From NCBI RefSeq assembly GCF_050947335.1, contig NC_134983.1:7998001-8062000 (forward strand): a DNA stretch of 64,000 bases. Direction: 5' to 3'. Positions 1 through 12,290 of the stretch are shown here, piece after piece. This DNA is from Megachile rotundata. Taxonomy: Eukaryota > Arthropoda > Insecta > Hymenoptera > Megachilidae. The notes beneath the pieces are model-generated. The model ran no database searches and was not told where the DNA came from. It worked only from the letters and a program-made list of their open reading frames with translations. The position numbers and the translations under genes are program-made. Every line of letters starts with the position of its first letter. Within the stretch, counting starts at the first letter, position 1.

Positions 1-1871
1 GTACAAAATGTAAAATATCAGGTCTGGCTTTACTAGCCCAATCATTAATCATATCTTGAAAAAATTCTTTGTGCGAATAAACTAAGTTAGCTGTAGCTTT
101 ACATCCAGTTAAATTTAATGTCCATTCTTGATGATCATTCCATTTTATTGGATAATGACACTTAACACCAAATTCTAATGTTTCGCTTTCAACTAAACTT
201 CTATATTGCAAACTTGTAGTTGCTTCTAAATGTAATAGTTGACCTGTTATTTTCGTAGTATATCCATCTTGTAAAACTATCCAAGGCATAGTAATTTCCA
301 AATATGATCCAGGTCCTACATTAATATGAACAGCATTTGTTTCTCTATTTTTACTAAAGAGTATATCAATTGTAGCTTCATTCAATGTCGATAATCTAAT
401 GTCGAATGATTGAACCTGTCTTTTTTCTCCAGTAACCGGGGTTTTAGTAACTTTTAATGGCTGATAATCGTTGGGAAAAAAGAATTTAAATAAATGTTCC
501 CTTTGCCGATCAGCCCATGGTCCGTAACTAAAATCAGTACCCTTTCCACATTTAATATCAATGCCCCAAATTGGTGGCATAGCTTCTACCATATCACCAT
601 TTACTAACTGAATCATTTCTGGGTGCTCAGGAACAAATCCAGGTTCATCCATATAGTAGTAAACTTCCATATTGTTAGAGCTTAATACAACAAATCCTTC
701 TCCCATATATCTAGGAGGATCATCCACCATTCCAGTATACTTTGGACTAGGCGCTAAAATAACTTTAAAGTTTTCTGCTTTACATTTTGTAAAATGCATG
801 AAATGATCATGTCGGGATGCTGCTGGTTTCGTAGAATAAACAAAATGTGCCTCTTCTACAGTTATTGACAGAGTAGTTGGTATTAATCGATTACCAAATA
901 CTAATCTGCCCTAAAATAATAAAATATTTTAATGTTTCATTATAAAATCAGGAAGAGTAATACTTATTGAAATATAATTTATACTAACTGTGCAGACATC
1001 TAATTTAATAACAGGTATTAAATCTCTCCATGTTCTGGCTATGACATGAGCTTCTTTTTTCCTAATATTATCAACATGACGTGAAACATCTATTGCATTT
1101 ATTTGCTGACGAGTTTCATGGGCGCTATTACTAAATGATTCTGCATCACGATCATCGCTATTGACATTATGATTTTCCTCATCAGGAAACATTTGTGGTG
1201 CGAGACCAAATGTTTTTTCTAGTTGTGCATATAACTGACAGCGATTGTAAACATGTAATTCAAAACCATTTAACATAACTGAAAGTCGTGTGTCGGAATG
1301 TGAAAGATCTGTAAAAATATTACATTTATTAAAAATTTCTAGACAAATTTGTACAATATATTATGTATTGATATTAATTATATTTAATACCCTCAGATAC
1401 ATCTTTGGGAACATAACTCCTCCACCATCTAAATATAAGCCACCCATCCTGTACCCTGATACTATAATCTGTTGTGATATAAACTATATCTCGGAACATT
1501 ATTTTTCCACTTAACGCACTTAATGTAAAAGACCCTAAAAATGATAAAAAATGATTATAATGAATCTCCAAACAAAGTACATTAATATATAATAGATACA
1601 TGTGTTTTAAGAACCCACCTACTTTAACATATCCATCTCTAATAATAAACCGATTTAACAATTTTGTTAATATATAACCAATGACTCTGCTATTATAATA
1701 AGCTATATAAATAATCCAAGAAATAGCAGATACTAATGAGCAAAGTAAGTATATAAAACTACTATCCATCTTAAGATCATCAAGGATGACATGATCAGAA
1801 TAATTCCAAAAGGCTGGTTCAATTCCAGAGAAAGATGGAACTGTAGCGTTGTATAATTCATTCTCCTCCAT
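1..1871 (-). CDS. tweek: Tweek / BLTP1 (KIAA1109) bridge-like lipid transfer protein, N-terminal part
   Basis: Partial gene; the 3' part lies left of the window. Coding exons read on the minus strand: 1871-1619, 1534-1391, 1308-989 and 910 to beyond 1, all with GT/AG borders and matching phases. The 84-base intron 1535-1618 is a multiple of three and open in frame, so a naive ORF reads through it. The start encodes an acidic tip and then a hydrophobic helix at about residues 36-60 (FIYLLCSLVSAISWIIYIAY), known in this family as the ER anchor. Conserved stretches follow, such as SALSGKIMFRDIVYITTDYS and GRLVFGNRLIPTTLSITVEE, typical of the chorein-like N-terminus. The family forms a long groove moving lipids between membranes; in flies it acts in synaptic vesicle recycling. 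I recognise it from these N-terminal motifs and am confident of the family. Confidence 0.93.
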
Positions 1872-3705
1872 GATGATATTGTTTCTTTTTATTATGAAAT
1901 CAAGAAATGTTAATCATTTTGTTATAATCACTGAAATCACAAAAAATAAGCATAGTTACAAACATGACAAAGATATAACAAATTTCATGTAATATAACGA
2001 TATAAATCAATTTATTAGTAGTTAAACACATCTATATTTTACACTTCATTTAAAATTATTTCTGTCTATATACACTGTTTTAACGACAGGCTTACATCTT
2101 GCAATTGTGTTTAAAGAATACTACATAATTACAACTGAAACAAAGGTATTAGTTTGTAAACATAACCTAATTAATGGAATACAATTTATAAGATATAATT
2201 AAGGAGCATTGTCAAATATGGTGCCAAATTGCTCGTAATAATATTATCATTATTATACAATTATCAGTTAACAAAATATCATTTAATCGTGAACAAAGAA
2301 GTAGAAACTCATTAGAATGTTGTCATCAGAGTAAAGACAATATTTATTATTGCGAATAAAAAACAAGAAAGACTGTACCATCTCGTGCACCTATTAATAC
2401 TTTAAGTTATTTAAATGATTACCTACTTATTAAAGAAACCAAAATATCCGTGTGTGTGCGCGTGTGTATGTATGCCTATATATACGTAAGTAATACAATC
2501 GAACATGGACATTAAATACTTTCTAAAATATACTACATAAAATAAGTAACAAAATGTACTAATTTCTTTAACTAATTTACCTTCATTCAATACTTATATA
2601 AGAATTACATTCAATTTTAGTTGTGTCACTCATGGTTTTGTGTTTATCAGTACATCAGTTTTAATAGATGTCACAGAACTGTCATCGACAGACAGCAACA
2701 CATAACCACTCCATAATTGCCCACTATCATTGACTATAAGTTTAACAATGAGACCTCATACCCAATATTTTACAGAATTTAGTGCATTCGTATTGAAAAA
2801 ATGCCATCTATTCGATTTCCAAATTATTTTAACACTTTTTAATATCGTTTGAGTCAGTAAAGCAGACAGAGAGTCGGCAAAACAGTATTCTGTAATTTAA
2901 AACATTTTATGTTTCATTCTATGGTCTGATCAACGAAAGACGTACTTGTTTCTTGCCATTCGATTAACTTCAGTAGGCTTGTTTTTCACCTAAAGTTGTC
3001 AATCTATAATACACTTTGAACTCCCTTAGACATATACAAATGAGAGCAACTCAAGCTCCCTTGGGAAAATGATACCCAAGGGACTGATCTCTACTACTCC
3101 TAACAACATCCACACATTCAAACGCTTAAATCTTAACAAGTTTTGTCGAAATCGGTTAATAATGAAATTTTCGCAAATACATGATTGCTTTCAAAAAGCA
3201 AGCTGTTTTGTGTGCACTTTACGTTTTAGAAAGGTAATTCAAGAAACCACATTAAAACGTAACTTAACGTTCATTATATTTAATTGTATTTTAAAATTTA
3301 TATTTTCGTGCATTTTTCCAACGATGAAATGTACGAATTGCTTCCTAAAGCACAATTAATTAGTTTTAATATGTTTTAAAAATGTTAATAAATCTGAAAA
3401 GTGTAACAAATATAAAAGTTTTATTTGCAATTTAGTTCTATTAGTTCCCATTTTCTACCAACAAATAGCTAAGAATTTTTTTAGCTTCTAGATAAAGTCA
3501 ATCTCTGTTTTATATCTGTAGATAATAGCGCTTTTGTTAAATTGTGATTTTTATACTGTTCTGTAACAAATAGAACATTCTGTGATTTCAATCGAATTGA
3601 AAAAAATATTATAAGGCGCTGTAATCGTTAAAAACGAAAATAAAAATTATTGCATTTTATAGATCTCAAAATGCTTAGTTATCCAGCAATAGATAACTCA
3701 CTTAG
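1872..3705. other. Non-coding interval between tweek and a divergent gene
   Basis: AT-rich sequence between two genes facing away from each other, so it should hold the tweek promoter and 5' leader. A short GT-rich tract lies near 2449-2475. A 96-codon plus-strand frame at 3069-3359 has low-complexity, AT-driven composition, no recognisable motif and no splice partners. I do not call it a gene. Confidence 0.6.
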
Positions 3706-3716
3706 TGCGCATGCGC
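3706..3716. promoter_or_regulatory. NRF-1-type palindrome upstream of the coiled-coil gene
   Basis: TGCGCATGCGC is a perfect match to the NRF-1 (fly Ewg) binding consensus. It ends 38 bases before the ATG at 3754, in DNA otherwise poor in CpG. The same palindrome core recurs at 25703 and 49676 near other gene starts. The motif is seen; binding is inferred. Confidence 0.6.
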
Positions 3717-3753
3717 CAGAAATTCCAAAGCAGCGCATTATAATTCGAAAAAC

Positions 3754-4767
3754 ATGGAAGAGGAGCCTGACGATATTACTAATCCAACAGATCGAATTAA
3801 TTGTTTAATGAACGAAGTAATAATCTTATTCAACATTCTTTTGTCAGTTTATATTCTTTTTCATATCATACACTTATTTTAAATAACATAAAAACGTATT
3901 TTTAAGCTTATGGAGTTGAAAGAAATGATTAGTAAATGCAAAATGGAGCGGCACTATTGGGAATTACAATCCACTACTTTATTGACAAGCATTTGGGCAG
4001 GAGAAGTCAAATACACGGAACAGCAAAAAATGGAGGCTCATCTTAGAACAATTGTTATTGACTCCAATAAATTAATAGACTCTAAGGAACAAGAACTAAA
4101 AAATTTAATTGCAGACCGAACAATTTATTTTTCTGAACAATGGTGTCTTACAAATGCAATCTTTTTACTTTTCATATTTGATATCAATAAGAAATTAATA
4201 TGAATTTATTATAAAATCTTTACGATTTTTTTAGTGACAATTTTCGAATCAGAAATATGAAATCTGCAGATAATATTTTAAGTGCGCAAAAGGAGTATGT
4301 AAGTTTACAAATAATTTAAAATACATGTATTCCATACAACAAAAACTAGCATAAAAAGAAAATAACATGTTTTTTAGACGATTGAAAATTTGTCGAAGGA
4401 TATTAAGCAATACCGCGAGAAAGATGAAAAAGCAAATAAGGAATTACTAGCGCTCAGGAACAAATTGATAAAATTAGAAACAGACTGTGATTTTAATTGT
4501 TTAAATCTTGGCCAAGAGAACGACGAAATATTACAAATTAATAATGTGCTCGGTGATTTAATGTGAATATGGCACTCAGAAAATTTATTAAACTTTCGAT
4601 TTTTAAAACTAACATTTTAAACGCTTTTGAATAATTCTTTGTTTAATATTTCTAGGGAAAATAATGATGTTAAACTACTGAAGATTAAACTCGCTCAAGA
4701 TACATTGAAGAAACTGAAGAATGAGATAAAGCAAAAAAAAATGTTGATTAATTCTTTTAACGAATAG
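3754..4767 (+). CDS. Small coiled-coil protein, unidentified; frame broken in exon 3 as given
   Basis: Five probable exons: 3754-3816, 3907-4142, 4235-4299, 4378-4562 and 4656-4767 (stop TAG). Exons 1, 2, 4 and 5 join in phase and encode a charged, Lys/Glu/Leu-rich protein of roughly 215-225 residues, with long heptad-like stretches (e.g. SKDIKQYREKDEKANKELLA). In exon 3 all three frames contain a stop. With the expected phase, the frame is lost at an AAAA run near 4260-4263, and removing one A would restore a smooth reading. An alternative is donor 4145 (GTCTTA) with acceptor 4269-4270, which keeps frame but has poor splice sites. An NRF-1 motif lies just upstream. Layout vaguely recalls CCDC172 or small kinetochore coiled-coil proteins, but I do not identify it. 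It could be a real gene with a base error, or a fresh pseudogene. Confidence 0.55.
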
Positions 4768-5180
4768 TTTCATTAGAACTTATATGTTACAAAACACACT
4801 GAGGTGAAGAAGGAATTATTAAAAACATTTGTTTTTACTATAAAAATTTATATTAATTCTCAGAAGAAACAGAAATTAAAATAGCACATAAAAGGACAAA
4901 TAAATGAATAAATAACTATGGAATAATATGCCATTAGTTTAAAAATATATATGCTTTTATATTGTGTTTTCCTTATGTAAATTTTGGTTTAATAAAATGT
5001 ATAATTAAATATAAATATTTTATATTTAACGTTAGATTGACCAAATTTAGTTTTTGCAAATGAAATGTTTTTTCAAGATATTCGTGCAAAAACGTTCGTA
5101 TTATTTATTTGTTTTATTTAATTATATATGAAAAATAAAATGCCCTTCATTATTTTATAATCTGTTTAAATCAAATAATG

Positions 5181-5222
5181 TTCCCGCGTAAAGTGTGATA
5201 GTAAGCGCCAACGGCGCCAACG
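5181..5222. promoter_or_regulatory. Putative exportin-2 promoter: E2F-like site and two CAACGG Myb-like boxes
   Basis: Within 42 bases lie TTCCCGCG (E2F-like) and a direct 9-base duplication, GCGCCAACG GCGCCAACG, giving two CAACGG boxes that fit the Myb consensus YAACNG. The cluster sits 130-170 bases before the exportin-2 ATG in a local GC island. Sequence matches are seen; function is inferred. Confidence 0.45.
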
Positions 5223-5350
5223 GACAGTAACCATTCGTAAGAAAATTTAATTTATCAAAAGCCGGTGTACTGCGTTGTTTCGAGATTGTTTTCTTTATAT
5301 TTAATATTTTTTCACTTTGAGAGGATACAGAACTTTTAAGTTAAGTCGAT

Positions 5351-8300
5351 ATGGAACTCACGGATGATAATTTGCTTACGCTTAGTGAATATTTAAAACA
5401 TACACTTAGTCCAGATGTAAATGTAAGACGACCAGGTGAATATAACCTCTTTTCTAATAATAATTGTTGAAAATAATAAGGAATTTTTATATGATCGTGA
5501 ATACATGTGTATTCTTATTTATAAAGGTGTTTCTATCTTCATCTTTTTTTCCAATTAAGTACATTCGCGATTTAAATTTTGACAGATACATTTTATAAAA
5601 ACGTTTTACCTGCAAGTGTCAACAAATACTTTGATACTTTTTTTCAGTTATTTAACAAACTCAGTTAACATCTAAAAGTAGACGTATATCGATTGGATTT
5701 GCGGGCAAAACCCAAAAAAATCTAATGGAGTAATATTTTTTAATTATAGGATTTCTTTATTCAGTAAATGAATCTGTATTGATAATAAAATAATTAATAA
5801 AATATTATGTATTTCATATATTATGACAGCAAATGTAGTTAGATTATAATTATAATATTTAAATTTTAATTTATTATATTTTGTACAATAAAGTGAGAAA
5901 TAAAATTATAAACTGTTTCTCTTATTTTTTGTAGCTGAAAGATTCTTAGAATCTGTTGAAGTCAATCAAAATTATCCATTACTTCTTCTACATCTCGTGG
6001 ACAAATCTGAAATTAATATAACCATCAGAATCACTGGTGCAGTTGCATTTAAAAATTATGTTAAACGTAATTGGAAAGTGGTAATTATTGTCATTTTTTA
6101 TTAATGTTCTTATTACCTTTATTGAATTGTTTATTAAATATAGTTTATTTTACATTAGGAGGAAGACTCTGTTGATCGCATACATGCTCAAGACAGAGAA
6201 GCTATAAAAAAATTAATTGTTAATTTAATGTTACATTCTCCTGATTCTATTCAAAAGCAATTATCTGATGCTGTTTCAATTATTGGAAAATATGATTTTC
6301 CAAATAAGTGGCCAGAGCTTATAGATCAAATGGTTGAAAAATTCAATACAGGGGATTTTCATGTCATTAATGGTGTTTTACACACTGCACATTCTTTATT
6401 TAAAAAATATAGATATGAATTTAAAAGTCAAAGTTTATGGACTGAAATAAAATTTGTACTGGACAGATTTGCTAAACCTTTAACAGATTTGTTTGTTGTA
6501 AATATTTTATATTAAATTTTGTACATAATATAGCATGTTCAACCCTTTTAATTATTCAATCATGTATTACAGGCTACAATGAATTTAACACAAGTACATG
6601 CAAACAATGTAGATGCATTAAAAGTTATATATAGTTCTTTGGTAATTTTGTCTAAAGTATTCTATTCTCTTAATTTTCAAGTAAGTAAAGTAATTAATAA
6701 AATAATATGAAATATTATTATATTTTTAGATAAATAAAGAATTTTTCTGTTTGTAGGATTTACCAGAATTTTTTGAAGATAATATGACTGTGTGGATGAC
6801 AAACTTTCATACTTTGTTGAATACCAATGTTCCATCCCTACATTCTTCTGTATTATTACATATAAATCTATTGTTATACTCGTTTTACATTATAAGATTA
6901 CTGTTTTATAATATTTAACATATGTACAGGATGAAGAAGAACCAGAAGTAATTGAACAACTAAAATCACAAGTCTGTGACAATATTGGCCTTTATGCTCA
7001 GAAGTATGATGAAGAATTTCAACCATATTTACCTCAATTTGTAACTGCTGTTTGGAATTTGCTAACATCTACAGGGCAACAACCAAAATATGATACTGTA
7101 TGTAAATAGAAAAGAAATTTGTATTTATATATATGTTTAATTAAATATGATGCTAATCAAAATCTATATTTTTGCAGTTAGTTTCGAATGCTTTACAATT
7201 TTTAGCAACAGTGGCAGATCGTGGTCAGTATAGACATTTGTTCGAAGATCCAGCTACTTTAAGTTGTATTTGTGAAAATGTTATAATCCCTAATATGAAA
7301 TTTAGAGGTAATTACTGCAAATATTATATTTAAAGAAATACGTTTTTAAGAAACGTACGCCATTATTGGCTTATAGTAAATCATTTTAATGCTTGACAGA
7401 ATCGGATAATGAATTATTTGAAGATAATCCTGAAGAATACATTAGGCGAGATATTGAAGGCAGTGATGTAGATACAAGAAGACATGCTGCTTGTGAGTTA
7501 GTTAAAGTACTTTCTAAATATTTTGAAGCAAAAATAATGGAAATTTTTGGTGCTTATATACAGGTAAATAACCAAATTATATATTAATTACATATGCCTA
7601 TCGTCATATTCTAATTGTTGATTTTAGGTCATGTTACAAAATTATGCAGAAAAACCTGCTGAAAATTGGCGAAGCAAGGATGCTGCAATTTATCTAGTCA
7701 CTAGTAGTGCAAGTAAAGCTCAAACACAAAAACACGGTGTTACACAAAGTAGCGAACTTGTTTCATTACCTCAATTTGCAATGCAGCATATTGAACCAGA
7801 ATTAGTTAAAGCAGATGGTATGTAAAATTGATTAGTAATGATATTAAATTTTATAGGACTTTAAAAATGTTATCAATTTTTAATTATAAGTGTTGTGTTT
7901 CAGTAAATGAATGTCCTGTAATTAAAGCAGATGCAATTAAGTTTATGATGACCTTTAGATCAGTTTTGCCAAGAGAAATGATACTTGGAAGTTTACCACA
8001 ATTAGTTAGGCACTTGAGTGCTACGAATATCGTTATTCATACGTACGCCGCTTGTGCAATTGAAAGAATACTAGCAATGAAAGGACCCGACAATTTGCAT
8101 TTGTAAGAAAACAAATATTTTATTTAAAAACATTATAATTATCTTGTTATGCATATTATATGTATTATAATATTTGTTGATAGAATTAAAGGAAATGATT
8201 TAGCGCCATTAACAGCAGACCTCTTAAAGGGTTTGTTTGCATGTTTAAACATGCCTGGTTCAGAAGAAAATGAATACGTAATGAAAGCTATTATGAGGAG

Positions 8301-9975
8301 CTTCGGTATTTTACAAGAAGTTGTTGTGCCATTTTTAGCAGATCTTTTACCGAAACTTACAGAAAAACTTGCCATTGTATCTAAAAATCCAAGTCGTCCA
8401 AATTTCAATCATTTTCTTTTTGAAACACTTGCTTTATCCATTAAGTAAGTATTACGAATTAAATAGGATACAACGATAAAATAATTAAATTAATAATAGA
8501 ACTGCAACTAATATGGTTTGTAATATGATTTCAGGATTGTATGTAAAACTCATAAAATAGCAGTTTCGTCGTTTGAAGAAGCATTATTTCCAATTTTTCA
8601 AGAAATTCTACAACAAGATGTCATAGGTATAATATTATATTAATACATTAACCGATGACATAATGTATAGATAAGCGCATATCCTAATGAGTAGGATTTC
8701 ATTATTCGTTATCACATCTTTCTCTTCTTAATTACTATTGACGAAACTACTATGCTCGTAAATCGTAAAGTTTATGGCAAACAAATCTATAAAATTCTTT
8801 ATTATTTTATTACTTTTTCAATCGACAACTTTTTCAGAGTTTCTACCCTATGTTTTTCAAATTCTTGCCTTGCTTTTGGAATTACGATCTCAGGATATGC
8901 CAGACGCATATTTGGCATTATTCCCTTGTTTATTGTCAGCTGTGCTTTTTGAACGTCAAGCTAACATTCATCCAATGAATCGATTATTAAGAGCTTTTAT
9001 TAGCCACGGTGCACATCACATAGTAGCACAAGACAAGACAAATGGTTTGTTAGGTGTATTTCAAAAACTGATTGCCTCAAAAGCTAATGACCATGAAGGC
9101 TTTTTATTGTTACAAAGTATCATTGAACATTTTGCTCCGTAAGTTTTTCAGTAAAATTAAATTAGTTTGTTTCAGCATCCATATTAATAATAATATAATA
9201 TTTTCAGGAATGTTTTGGAGCCATATGTAAAACAAATTTTTGTATTACTCTTCCAAAGATTATCATCATCAAAAACAACAAAATTTGTAAAGAGCTTGAT
9301 AGTATTTTTTGCATTTTATATCATTAAATATGGTGCAAATAATTTGGTTACAATTGTAGACCAAATACAATCTCAGTAAGTTATTCTTAAATTTAAAATT
9401 CAAAGTGAAACTAATTTACATAAATATAACTATGATTTTGTTCACAGAATGTTTGGTATGGTTATAGAGCGAGTGTTCTTGACAGACTTACAAAAAGTAT
9501 CGGGTGATATTGAACGAAAAATAGCTGCAGTAGGAATTTCGAATTTATTAATTGATTGTCCACTGATGCTAGAAAGGCCATACAATACATATTATCCACG
9601 TTTGTTAGCGACACTAGTAGAATTTTTTGAATTACCGCAAGACCAAACTACATTACCAGAAGATGACTTGCTTCCTGAAATTGTGGATGCGCCTGGGTAT
9701 CAAGTAGGATACAGTCAACTCCTTTGTGCAAAAAATCCTCCAAAAGATCCATTAGAAGGTATAATCTTCAAGATATTTGTTTACACTTGTTTAAGTATGC
9801 ATCATTTCATGTCATAATTTTTAATATAGCCGTTGGCGACGTACGTCTGCATTTGGCACAAGGTTTAGCAAGATTATCACCAAGACAGTTACTTAATATT
9901 CTGGACCAAATTCCTGAGCCTAATGCGAATCACTTGAGGACCTACCTTCAAACAGTTGGCATTACTGTTGCATAA
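5351..9975 (+). CDS. CSE1L: Exportin-2 (CSE1 / CAS), importin-alpha re-exporter
   Basis: Sixteen exons: 5351-5435, 5935-6080, 6159-6497, 6573-6680, 6757-6849, 6930-7097, 7178-7307, 7400-7563, 7628-7817, 7904-8102, 8184-8444, 8535-8626, 8838-9138, 9208-9375, 9448-9758 and 9830-9975. All have GT-AG borders and consistent phases, giving 966 residues (human CSE1L has 971). The importin-beta N-terminal domain is at the start (MELTDDNLLTLSEYLKHTLS). Near-identical family blocks include EEYIRRDIEGSDVDTRRHAA, DAAIYLVTS, SENEYVMKAIMRSF, GLLGVFQKLIASKANDHEGF and QRLSSSKTTKFVKS. It is a HEAT-repeat karyopherin that returns importin-alpha from nucleus to cytoplasm with RanGTP. The gene is intact and typical. 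Intron 1 (499 bases) is the largest. An E2F/Myb-like cluster lies upstream. Confidence 0.97.
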
Positions 9976-10871
9976 TATAAACTAGATGTCCGAGATAGAC
10001 TAAAGATTCATCTAATTACTCGGAAAATAAACAATATTGAATTGAGTGAACTGTAACAAAGAGACACAAGAAGTTCTTTCCTAATATTTGTGTTATGAAA
10101 CGAGTAAGATTGAACGTTATGTTATTTGGTTATCATTTGTATTTGAACATTTCGGAATTTATTTATCATTTATACCTGATGCTGTTTGGAATCTGTAACT
10201 CCAACATAATAGAAATACTAACGTAGCACAAAATTGATTGAAACAGTCAACAACTTTTATTTATGTATAACATTCCTGAGGAATTATTTAAATTAATTCA
10301 CTCTTTGTACATTCAAAAGACGAAAACGCGTCTCATTAGATTAGCTAATCTCTTGTTTATTAAATAGGTGAATGTCTAATCAAATGGTACCGTACTATAT
10401 AATGGCCTGTGGGTAAATTAATTGTTGAACAATTTTCAAAGTTGGATGTACAATTTTTATGCCTGCTGTATTTGTAATGATTGTTGAACAAAAAATTTTA
10501 ATCATACTTTGTATTTTAAATAAATTTGTTTTCATTTTGTTCCCTCTCATTTGTAAATGCAACAGAAAAATTGCATTATTTTTAAATTTTTCATAAGCAG
10601 TGTATATCACATGTAAAATTAAAATGATAATAATTATTTTTATATTAACGAAACAATTTTATATATAGCATCGAAAAGTATCACAAATACATTTAATAAA
10701 ATTTTCAATAAAAGAAATGATTATCACTTATCAAATTTTTTTTATACTTTTTTATGCTATTCTTTTGTTGACAATTTCATTTAATATTAGTTCGAGCAGT
10801 TTCACAATCTTTCTTACGAAGATTTCAAAAAACGTTTATATTTTTTATAGTTAGTGATGCGCTGTCATAGA
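9976..10871. other. Exportin-2 3' region
   Basis: AT-rich sequence after the exportin-2 stop, with several AATAAA-type signals (first at about 10025), consistent with a 3' UTR. Minus-strand frames here are short and low-complexity. The segment TCATAGA at 10865-10871 is the left target-site duplication of the transposon that follows. Confidence 0.5.
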
Positions 10872-11309
10872 CTACATTTCCATCGAGGGTTCAAATCGGG
10901 TCAGAGTCGGGTTTGAGTAGCGGGTTGGAGTTGCGGCAGGGTTGAACATTACCAACTGCACAAAGTCAACTACCATATTCTGACATGTAAAGGAGAGCAA
11001 TATTAATTTTACAATATCAAAATAACATACAAAAATTATTTCTCAGATTACAAGATCACCGACAAAAAGTAATAATAACCTCTTCTACACCGATTAATAC
11101 AACACGTGATACACAATGCAATTTGGATTTGTTATATTGGCAACACGAACTCGACTCTTGTCGTTTCCACCGAACCCAATTGAACGCTACCCTAAAATTT
11201 TGTAGGGTAGAGTTCAACTAAACCTTTGGTGTTTCCACCGTAAAAGCGTTCACCCCAACCCGACTCTAACCCGACTCTGACCCGATTTGAACCCTCGATG
11301 GAAACGTAG
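10872..11309. mobile_element. Non-autonomous DNA transposon (MITE-like), 438 bp, with 42-bp inverted ends
   Basis: The first 42 bases (10872-10913) match the reverse complement of the last 42 (11268-11309) with one mismatch. Both ends start CTAC and contain GAGGGTTCAAATCGGG. The element is flanked by a perfect 7-base direct repeat, TCATAGA, at 10865-10871 and 11310-11316. No coding capacity for a transposase is present. Inside, a near-perfect palindrome at 11187-11210 and two GTTTCCACCG direct repeats suggest a composite or fold-back structure. Superfamily is not assigned: a 7-8 base duplication would fit hAT- or P-like elements, but the termini are not diagnostic. Confidence 0.8.
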
Positions 11310-11316
11310 TCATAGA

Positions 11317-12186
11317 ACTTCTGATGGTACACACGAAGAAAGTAATGATGTACACGTGTTTTTTTGAGAAAGTAGTGACTAGATGATAAAAAGTCATTCT
11401 TTCTGTGCATATTTTCATTTTCGATTCTACACATTCTATAATCTGTGACAATGCACATGCGATCTTGTGACGATCACGATACCGAAAATATATACTTGGT
11501 GTATAAAAAGTTTCATGACTTCTCATTCTTGCGGATTGCAATATATTTTATCCGCGAGAATTGAAACATCCATTCCGTTTGTTAGTTCTGTTCTACATTG
11601 ATATACTTTATAAATATGTTACAAAATTTGAGTACAATAAAGTTTTATTTTTCATATTTCTCACATTTTCATCAATCTCGCTTTGTGTATATGATCACCA
11701 AAATAGAAATAGGATGTAGAGGAGCATTACATTCCTAAGTACAAATTTCCTTAGGCTAGTGAAATGCGCAAATAGTCATCTACATAGTAGATAAAGTCAG
11801 TTGTAAAAGAGTTTTGTAAAAAGGTTTCCGATCTATGTCTATCGTATGTCATGATAGTACCTAGTACAGTATCTGTTTTTCACAGTTTTTGACATGTACA
11901 CCTGTGTTAAACAAATAGTTTCAGAACGTGGACGATAACACAGTATTTCAGAGGTAGCTGCTTTAAGAATTGACTGGTGTTATTTAATTTTACCGTGTTC
12001 ACCTGCAAATGTGTCAGAATTACACAAGTGTACCACTTAATTAAATATCGTTATAACGTAGTTATGTTTGATATCATTTTCGTCATAGAACATCCAACGA
12101 TTCAACAGGAAATATAAAAATTTACATTTTTTTATTTCGGTAATTGTTAGTTTGTTTATTAGTAATAAATTGTGGACAATAGATAA
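11317..12186. other. Non-coding interval upstream of TM9SF2
   Basis: No convincing coding frame. The short minus-strand frames overlap the transposon end or are AT-driven. It probably carries the TM9SF2 promoter and leader. Confidence 0.5.
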
Positions 12187-12205
12187 GCCGGAGTTGAACT
12201 CCGGC
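12187..12205 (+). promoter_or_regulatory. GC-rich hairpin in the probable TM9SF2 5' leader
   Basis: GCCGGAGTTGAACTCCGGC can fold as a 7-bp GC-rich stem with a five-base loop (nine paired positions as DNA), 86 bases before the TM9SF2 ATG. It stands out in very AT-rich surroundings. A role in translation or as a palindromic protein site is only inferred; the transcription start is unknown. Confidence 0.4.
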
Positions 12206-12290
12206 TGAGCAGCTTTAGGAAATGGTGGGGATGACGACGCAACAATTTCTGAGGGATATTTCACGACAATTTACGAGAGACTACTATACA

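Noticed and set aside
3069..3359. 96-codon plus-strand frame
   Set aside because: Low-complexity composition, no recognisable motif and no splice or promoter context.
10884..10897. Possible tRNA or SINE because of the B-box-like GGTTCAAATC
   Set aside because: No A box at the right distance and no cloverleaf; the motif is part of the transposon's inverted end and appears at both ends.
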